35,359 nucleotides of DNA, taken from contig BJOX01000267.1 in NCBI GenBank assembly GCA_009731375.1, positions 648,234 through 683,592 of the forward strand, written 5' to 3'. This document shows, piece by piece, positions 28,834 to 35,359 of this stretch (position 1 is its first letter; each line of letters starts with the position of its first letter). Below the pieces are notes generated by a model. It searched no databases. It was not told where the DNA came from and worked only from the letters and a program-made list of their open reading frames with translations. A program made the position numbers and the translations under genes. The DNA comes from Paulinella micropora. Taxonomy: Eukaryota; Cercozoa; Imbricatea; Euglyphida.

Positions 28834-29275
28834 CTATCTATCTATCTATCTGTCTATCTATCTATCTACCTACCTATCCATCTATCTATCCATCTATGCA
28901 TCTATGCAGTACGATATACATGCATGCAAGATCTCATGCATACATTCATACAATGCATATGCATGCATACATATGAAAACATGCTCCATAGTTCTTCATG
29001 TACTCACATCATTACATACGTTTACAGATACATGCAACTAGTCATGCACATCGTGTACATAGGTACACGTACATACACATGCATGCATGCATACATACAA
29101 GCATGCATGCATATATAGAAGCATGCATGCATGCATGCACACATAAATGTATACATGTATGTATACATATGTACGCATGCTCCATAATTCTTCATGTACT
29201 CGCATGCATCATAGATCTCATCCGTATCTGTAGTTTGTATATACAACATCATCTGTAGTTTGTACATGCAACGCA
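28834..29275. repeat. Degenerate TATC/CATG-rich repeats
   Basis: Short TATC run, then CATGCATG/ATACAT-rich DNA. Strings GCTCCATAgTTCTTCATGTACTC near 28983 and 29179, and ATCTGTAGTTTGTA twice near 29226 and 29251, show a local duplication. No gene seen. Confidence 0.8.
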
Positions 29276-30462
<1,187 letters not shown>

Positions 30463-30976
30463 TTTTATTGAGAGAACAATTTTACAATTGGACTCATGGG
30501 ACGTCCACGTGAAAAGTATAGCTATTAAGTCAAACCTTTATCTAAGGTGGAAACCTAGTTATTCAATCGATTGTATTAAATCAAAGTATTAATCGGATAT
30601 TAGGTGGCTCGGTATTAATGTTATTAATATTAATGTTCGTGTTTCGATATGTTGCGCAATAGAATATGCATATCTTAAATTATGACATGGATTTATGTTG
30701 TTTTAAGAGGGGTTGTTTATGTTTGGCGTCCCCCCTCTTTTCTTTTCTTTATCACTAGTGATTATAGGAAAGGCAAGAGGGGGGAAGTTATGGTGGTGCA
30801 GTTGACCACATATCGGAGTAGTTGCGTATCCTTGGTTCAGTAAGTATGTTTGGACAGTAGTGTGAGGGGGGAAGTGGAGGTGGTTGTTTGGTGTGGTTGG
30901 AGGACCATATTCGTTGGACGGGCCTGGTGGAGGATGCTTCAAAGACCATATTGTGGAGGATTGCTGTCGCGTCAGT

Positions 30977-30978
<2 letters not shown>
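30463..30978. other. AT-rich unique sequence, no gene recognised
   Basis: No long ORF. CCCCCCTCTT near 30730 and AAGAGGGGGG near 30776 form a 10-bp inverted repeat around an ordinary spacer. The right third is G-rich. Confidence 0.5.
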
Positions 30979-31030
<52 letters not shown>

Positions 31031-31139
31031 NNNNNNNNNNTTTCTTTCTCTCTCTCTCTCTCTCTCATACACACACACACACACACTCTCTCTCTATCAC
31101 TCTCTCACTTACTCTCTCACTCTCTCACTCACTCACTCA

Positions 31140-31178
<39 letters not shown>

Positions 31179-31188
31179 TCTTTCTCTC

Positions 31189-31244
<56 letters not shown>

Positions 31245-31245
31245 A
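30979..31245. repeat. Poly-T, gap, (TC)n/(CA)n
   Basis: About 50 T (30979-31030), ten N (31031-31040), then alternating TC, CA and ACTC repeats. Confidence 0.95.
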
Positions 31246-31497
31246 TAAACTGCTGTTCTCGTCATACCCTTTCTTATCTTGGTGCGGTGACTGTGGGTAG
31301 TGGTGGCGATGATCACATGCTTTTTCTTCAAAATGCCCCTGTTTGCAGTTCTGGCTGTGTCCCATCCCCCAGCTTGTGCTGTCCACTCCAAGCCATGTGA
31401 ATGAGCGGCCACTGCAAACGAGGAGCATTTCAACCTTTAGTACAAAAAGAAACAAATGGTGACACGCTCGCTTCTCCCATGCGCTACTATGGGCACA
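31246..31497. other. Short unique sequence
   Basis: 252 bp of ordinary complexity, no ORF or motif I can support. Confidence 0.5.
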
Positions 31498-31501
31498 TTA
31501 C

Positions 31502-31550
<49 letters not shown>

Positions 31551-31625
31551 GTTATTATTATTGTTGTTGTTGTTGTTGTTGTTATTATTATTATTATTAT
31601 AATTATTATTATTATTATTATTAAT
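31498..31625. repeat. (ATT)n/(GTT)n tract
   Basis: Trinucleotide run 5' of SINE copy 3, probably the tail of an older insertion. Confidence 0.95.
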
Positions 31626-31856
31626 GGACACCGTGATAGCCCAGTGGTCAAGTTCTACCATCTGGGCCCTGTCGCGAGTTCGATTCCCGTCGGTGCCACC
31701 AGTATTTTCATTGAACATACCGGTCCGTCTGGAAGTGTTGGAACTGCCCGTGCGGGGGTGTCATTAGAGCCTATCGTCAATTCTTCGTACTCCCCTCACG
31801 GGTGAGACGATGGAGGCGCATGTGCAGATTTGCATCAGCCATTGACAGAGAAGCAC
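31626..31856 (+). mobile_element. tRNA-derived SINE, copy 3 (full length)
   Basis: About 230 bp with A box TAGCCCAGTGG, B box GTTCGATTCC, the tRNA-like 3' end GGTGCCACCA, body and (ATT)n tail. Plus-strand, nearly identical to the inverted copies at 18.4-19.0 kb. Confidence 0.94.
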
Positions 31857-31945
31857 TATTATTATTATTATTATTATCATTATTATTATTATTATTATTA
31901 CTGTTATTATTATGATGATGATGATTATTATTATTATTATTATTA

Positions 31946-31992
<47 letters not shown>

Positions 31993-32028
31993 GTTGTTGT
32001 TGTTATTATTGTTATTATATTATTATTA

Positions 32029-32085
<57 letters not shown>

Positions 32086-32090
32086 TATTA

Positions 32091-32159
<69 letters not shown>

Positions 32160-32160
32160 C
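31857..32160. repeat. (ATT)n/(GTT)n/(GAT)n tract
   Basis: About 300 bp of trinucleotide repeats between two SINE copies, starting as the tail of copy 3. Confidence 0.95.
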
Positions 32161-32260
32161 GGACACCGTGATAGCCCAGTGGTCAAGTTCTACCATCTGG
32201 GCCCTGTCGCCAGTTCGATTCCCGTCGGTGCCACCAGTATTTTCATTGAACATACCGGTC
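32161..32260 (+). mobile_element. tRNA-derived SINE, copy 4, cut by gap
   Basis: The first 100 bp of the same SINE, including both promoter boxes, run into the N gap at 32261. Confidence 0.92.
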
Positions 32261-33135
32261 NNNNNNNNNNNNNNNNNNNNNNNNNNNNNNNNNNNNNNNN
32301 NNNNNNNNNNNNNNNNNNNNNNNNNNNNNNNNNNNNNNNNNNNNNNNNNNNNNNNNNNNNNNNNNNNNNNNNNNNNNNNNNNNNNNNNNNNNNNNNNNNN
32401 NNNNNNNNNNNNNNNNNNNNNNNNNNNNNNNNNNNNNNNNNNNNNNNNNNNNNNNNNNNNNNNNNNNNNNNNNNNNNNNNNNNNNNNNNNNNNNNNNNNN
32501 NNNNNNNNNNNNNNNNNNNNNNNNNNNNNNNNNNNNNNNNNNNNNNNNNNNNNNNNNNNNNNNNNNNNNNNNNNNNNNNNNNNNNNNNNNNNNNNNNNNN
32601 NNNNNNNNNNNNNNNNNNNNNNNNNNNNNNNNNNNNNNNNNNNNNNNNNNNNNNNNNNNNNNNNNNNNNNNNNNNNNNNNNNNNNNNNNNNNNNNNNNNN
32701 NNNNNNNNNNNNNNNNNNNNNNNNNNNNNNNNNNNNNNNNNNNNNNNNNNNNNNNNNNNNNNNNNNNNNNNNNNNNNNNNNNNNNNNNNNNNNNNNNNNN
32801 NNNNNNNNNNNNNNNNNNNNNNNNNNNNNNNNNNNNNNNNNNNNNNNNNNNNNNNNNNNNNNNNNNNNNNNNNNNNNNNNNNNNNNNNNNNNNNNNNNNN
32901 NNNNNNNNNNNNNNNNNNNNNNNNNNNNNNNNNNNNNNNNNNNNNNNNNNNNNNNNNNNNNNNNNNNNNNNNNNNNNNNNNNNNNNNNNNNNNNNNNNNN
33001 NNNNNNNNNNNNNNNNNNNNNNNNNNNNNNNNNNNNNNNNNNNNNNNNNNNNNNNNNNNNNNNNNNNNNNNNNNNNNNNNNNNNNNNNNNNNNNNNNNNN
33101 NNNNNNNNNNNNNNNNNNNNNNNNNNNNNNNNNNN
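32261..33135. other. Assembly gap (875 N)
   Basis: All N; the rest of SINE copy 4 and unknown sequence are missing. Confidence 0.99.
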
Positions 33136-33551
33136 CCAGCCCAATGGCCTTACGGCGTTAAACTGTGATGCCAACTCAAAACCATTTGGTGGATGATACT
33201 GGGGAGGAGGGTCGTTGGGTGCCTGTCGAAGATCTTAAACTGCGCTATGCCGGTTGATAGCCCGTGGACCCAGCGGATACCAAATTGTTATGGTTGGGGT
33301 TTTGAGGTAGTTCTAGCAACCATGCTTGGTGTACGCACTTGCACATTCGGCAACGTTTTGCAAGAGGTTGCTGGGACTGCTGAATAACCTCGGCTTAGTG
33401 TAGTCTTGCCCTCAGGAGCTCCATCGGTGGCCCCTATAATCAGTCGAGAGACTGACTAGGTGGGGATGAAGCACCTCGAACAAGGGCATGGAGGCTCATG
33501 TCCGGAAACGGATCGTGCCATCAGCTGCATCAGTATGCCTTAGAGGAAGTA
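33136..33551 (+). repeat. Probable 3' end of another (ATT)n-tailed retroposon
   Basis: 416 bp without a good ORF. The last about 65 bp (ATGGAGGCTCATGT, then CATCAGCTGCATCAG) resemble the SINE 3' end (ATGGAGGCGCATGT, then GCATCAGCC), and both run into (ATT)n. Shared 3' ends are typical of a SINE and its partner LINE, so this may be a LINE 3' UTR. The similarity is short and the RT region would lie in the gap. Confidence 0.4.
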
Positions 33552-33599
<48 letters not shown>

Positions 33600-33643
33600 T
33601 ACTATTACTATTACTATTACTATTATTATTATTATTATTATTA

Positions 33644-33696
<53 letters not shown>
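33552..33696. repeat. (ATT)n/(ATTACT)n tract
   Basis: About 145 bp of ATT with a short ACTATT block. Confidence 0.96.
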
Positions 33697-33697
<1 letters not shown>

Positions 33698-34116
33698 ATA
33701 ATCGCATACACATAACCCACTCACACACACGTGTATTATGCATTGGTATACACGTTCTCTCTATTTTGTTCTGTTATGTTATGCTATGCTAGGTTATGTA
33801 ACCTTTGTCCTGTTTGGATAAATTATTTGATGTAATATTATTGCATGTTGAAAAGTAAGCTAGTGATGTTACTATGTTATGCTATGCTATGCTATGTTAT
33901 GTTATGTTATGTTTGCTATGCTATGTTATGTTTATTCTATGTTATGTTTTGTTCTATTACGTCATATGATACTATGCCACGCGTCATGGCATGTTATGTC
34001 ATGCCATGATATGCTAGTTTATGCTATGTTACGTTTGGTTAATGCTATGTTACGTTACGTATGTAATTTTATCGGTCACCTCCACAAAATATGGTCAGGT
34101 TACCGATGAAACTACA
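33697..34116. repeat. (TATGT/TATGC)n pentanucleotide-rich region
   Basis: Degenerate GTTATGCTATG repeats, strongest at 33770-33800 and 33870-33960. The complementary motif (CATAAC) returns at 35020-35130. No gene seen. Confidence 0.8.
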
Positions 34117-34209
34117 TATGCGGCGCGCCAACTTTGACGTGTTTTGGGGGCTCGCCGGCCCGGCTCCGGCTCGCCCGCAAAACACGTCAAATTTGTGGCT
34201 AGCCGCATA
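34117..34209. repeat. 93-bp near-perfect hairpin / foldback element
   Basis: Outer stem TATGCGGC/GCCGCATA (34117-34124, 34202-34209). Middle stem TTTGACGTGTTTTG with its exact complement (34133-34146, 34178-34191). An inner GC-rich stem with few mismatches and a short loop near 34159-34165. It is GC-rich against AT-rich flanks. It could be a foldback transposable element or a structured RNA inside the intron of the following gene. Confidence 0.85.
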
Positions 34210-34223
34210 ATATACTAATACAG

Positions 34224-34283
34224 GCGGAGGAAAAGGTTAGGTCTCCCGACATTGAGGAGGCAAGCCACAGGGAAATAGAGCAG
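34224..34283 (+). CDS. Exon of a spliced host gene (penultimate)
   Basis: A 60-nt block is open in one frame and reads A-E-E-K-V-R-S-P-D-I-E-E-A-S-H-R-E-I-E-Q. It is bounded by TACTAATACAG before 34224 (branchpoint-like string plus AG) and by CAG|GTATGT at 34284. Its phase joins directly to the terminal exon at 34814. The product is charged and Glu-rich, probably helical or coiled-coil. Upstream exons are not identified. Function unknown. Confidence 0.5.
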
Positions 34284-34558
34284 GTATGTATGTATGTATG
34301 TACGTACGTATGTATGTATGCTGTATGTATGTATGTATGTATGTATGTATGTATGTATTATATATCGATATTGAGGAGGCAAGCCACAGGGAAAACGAGC
34401 AGGTATGTATGTATGTATGTATGTATTTATGTATGTATGCATGTATGTATGTATGTATGTACGTATGTATGTACGTATGTATGTATGTATGTATGTATGT
34501 ATGTATGTATGTATTATATATCGATATTGAGGAGGCAAGCCACAGGGAAAACGAGCAG
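34251..34558 (+). repeat. Threefold tandem repeat of exon 3' half plus donor
   Basis: A 33-nt block (ATTGAGGAGGCAAGCCACAG, then GGAAA, ending GAGCAG) occurs at 34251-34283, 34370-34402 and 34526-34558. Each copy is followed directly by GTATG and a (GTAT)n run. Copies 2 and 3 are identical and preceded by TATATATCG. Copy 1 differs by two bases. Confidence 0.9.
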
Positions 34559-34813
34559 GTATGCATGTATGTATGTATGTATGTATGTTATGTATGTATG
34601 TTACGTATGTATGTTATGTATGTATGTATGTATGTATGTATGTTACGTATGTATGTTATGTATGTTATGTATGTATGTTATGTATGTATGTTACGTATGT
34701 ATGTTATGTATGTATGTTATGTATGTATGTTATGTATGTATGTTATGTATGTATGTATGTATGTATGTATGTTATGTAAGTATGTATGTATGTGTGTGTA
34801 TGTATGAATGCAG

Positions 34814-34870
34814 GATTGGGAGGAGGCTGAGAAAGCTGAACGCAAGGGCGAGGTTGCCAACTTGAAATAA
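34814..34870 (+). CDS. Terminal exon of a spliced host gene
   Basis: After (GTAT)n ending AATGCAG, 18 codons read D-W-E-E-A-E-K-A-E-R-K-G-E-V-A-N-L-K and end at TAA 34868-34870. The composition matches the exon at 34224-34283 and the phase is compatible. The intron would be 530 bp if the duplicated blocks are skipped. Confidence 0.5.
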   Translation, partial: DWEEAEKAERKGEVANLK

Positions 34871-34874
34871 TTTG

Positions 34875-34905
<31 letters not shown>

Positions 34906-35282
34906 TGTATATTTGTATGTACGCATACATGCATGCATGTATGCATGTATGTATGTATGTATGTATGTGTGTATGTAAGTATGTAAATTGACCGCGTAAT
35001 TTACGGCAGGATAATGTAACATAATGTAACCTAACATAACACAACGTAACACGTCATGATATAACGTAACACGTCATAACATAATATGACATGCCATAAC
35101 AGAACGTAACATGGCATAACATTACATAAAACATAGAAGGCTCATTGTTCATGCCTACTTACCGACCTACCTATCTACCTACTTAAGTACCTCAACCTAC
35201 CGAAGTACCTACCCACCTATTTTTATGGTGGCTTGTTTCGGTTTTAACCGACTTACCTACACACCCACCCACTTACCTACCT

Positions 35283-35283
<1 letters not shown>
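34871..35283. repeat. (ATGT)n, (CATAAC)n-like and (ACCT)n repeats
   Basis: ATGT repeats to about 34984, degenerate AACGTAACACGTCATAAC-type sequence to 35130, then ACCT-rich repeats. No gene seen. Confidence 0.85.

Positions 35284-35359
<76 letters not shown>
35284..35359. repeat. Poly-C run to the window end
   Basis: 76 consecutive C up to the last base. It may be a real poly(G/C) tract following (ACCT)n, or an artefact at a contig end. Confidence 0.95.

Noticed and set aside
31626-31702. Functional tRNA gene at the SINE head
   Set aside because: The anticodon arm does not fold cleanly, the acceptor stem has a mismatch, and the same head is repeated with an attached SINE body and tail.
33193-33387. 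64-aa ORF
   Set aside because: Short, no recognisable features, and inside a sequence better explained as a retroposon 3' end.
35150-35359. Telomere
   Set aside because: (ACCT)n with variants and poly-C do not form a regular telomeric array such as CCCTAA, and they grade into ordinary microsatellite.

Overview
The window is eukaryotic nuclear DNA. It holds a long Ty3/gypsy-type LTR retrotransposon, tRNA-derived SINEs with (ATT)n tails, short exon-like coding blocks with a GT...AG junction, and many kilobases of di-, tri-, tetra- and pentanucleotide repeats. There are no rRNA genes, no functional-looking tRNA genes and no CRISPR. I cannot assign the lineage from sequence alone; the window suggests a repeat-rich protist or invertebrate genome. 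N gaps at 18279-18288, 20644-20653, 27291-27300, 29870-30341, 31031-31040 and 32261-33135, and a terminal poly-C run, show a draft assembly in hard-to-sequence DNA.

Region 1 (1 to about 13980) is one plus-strand LTR retrotransposon cut off on its 5' side by the window edge. In order it carries a gag-like ORF, an aspartic protease ORF, a reverse transcriptase/RNase H ORF, an integrase ORF, a 212-aa ORF and a possible 59-aa ORF. A leader with TATA-like boxes follows. Then come three downstream cistrons: ORF6 with an N-terminal membrane segment, ORF7 with a Cys/His cluster, and a broken ORF8. The element ends with a long 3' UTR, a purine tract and a putative LTR of about 1.15 kb. Most Ty3/gypsy elements fuse protease, RT and integrase in one pol frame. 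Here each enzyme has its own ORF, and the breaks fall at domain boundaries with overlaps of 20 to 44 nt. Three internal ATGs share the pattern GAGG-NN-ATG, and ORF6/ORF7 overlap as TGATG. This suggests an element translated by coupled termination-reinitiation and frameshifting. It is the most interesting system in the window.

Region 2 (about 14.3-28.8 kb) is a mosaic of (TATC)n/(GATA)n tracts, an (ATC)n block and (TATG)n blocks. Several short dispersed sequences recur in it. Families A (about 480-540 bp) and B (about 250 bp) both end in the same ATCTCATC(TATC)n tail. Family C is linked to (GATA)n. Unit D (6 copies) and unit E (14 copies) are short conserved blocks strung between (TATC)n tracts. 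Two copies of a roughly 180-bp terminal-inverted-repeat element, two SINE copies and one uncharacterised open coding fragment also lie here.

Region 3 (about 28.8-35.36 kb) holds mixed simple repeats, two more SINE copies, an SINE-tail-like sequence, a 93-bp near-perfect hairpin and the 3' end of a probable spliced gene (34224-34870). In that gene a (GTAT)n microsatellite starts exactly at the 5' splice site, and part of the exon is triplicated with it. The window ends in 76 C residues.
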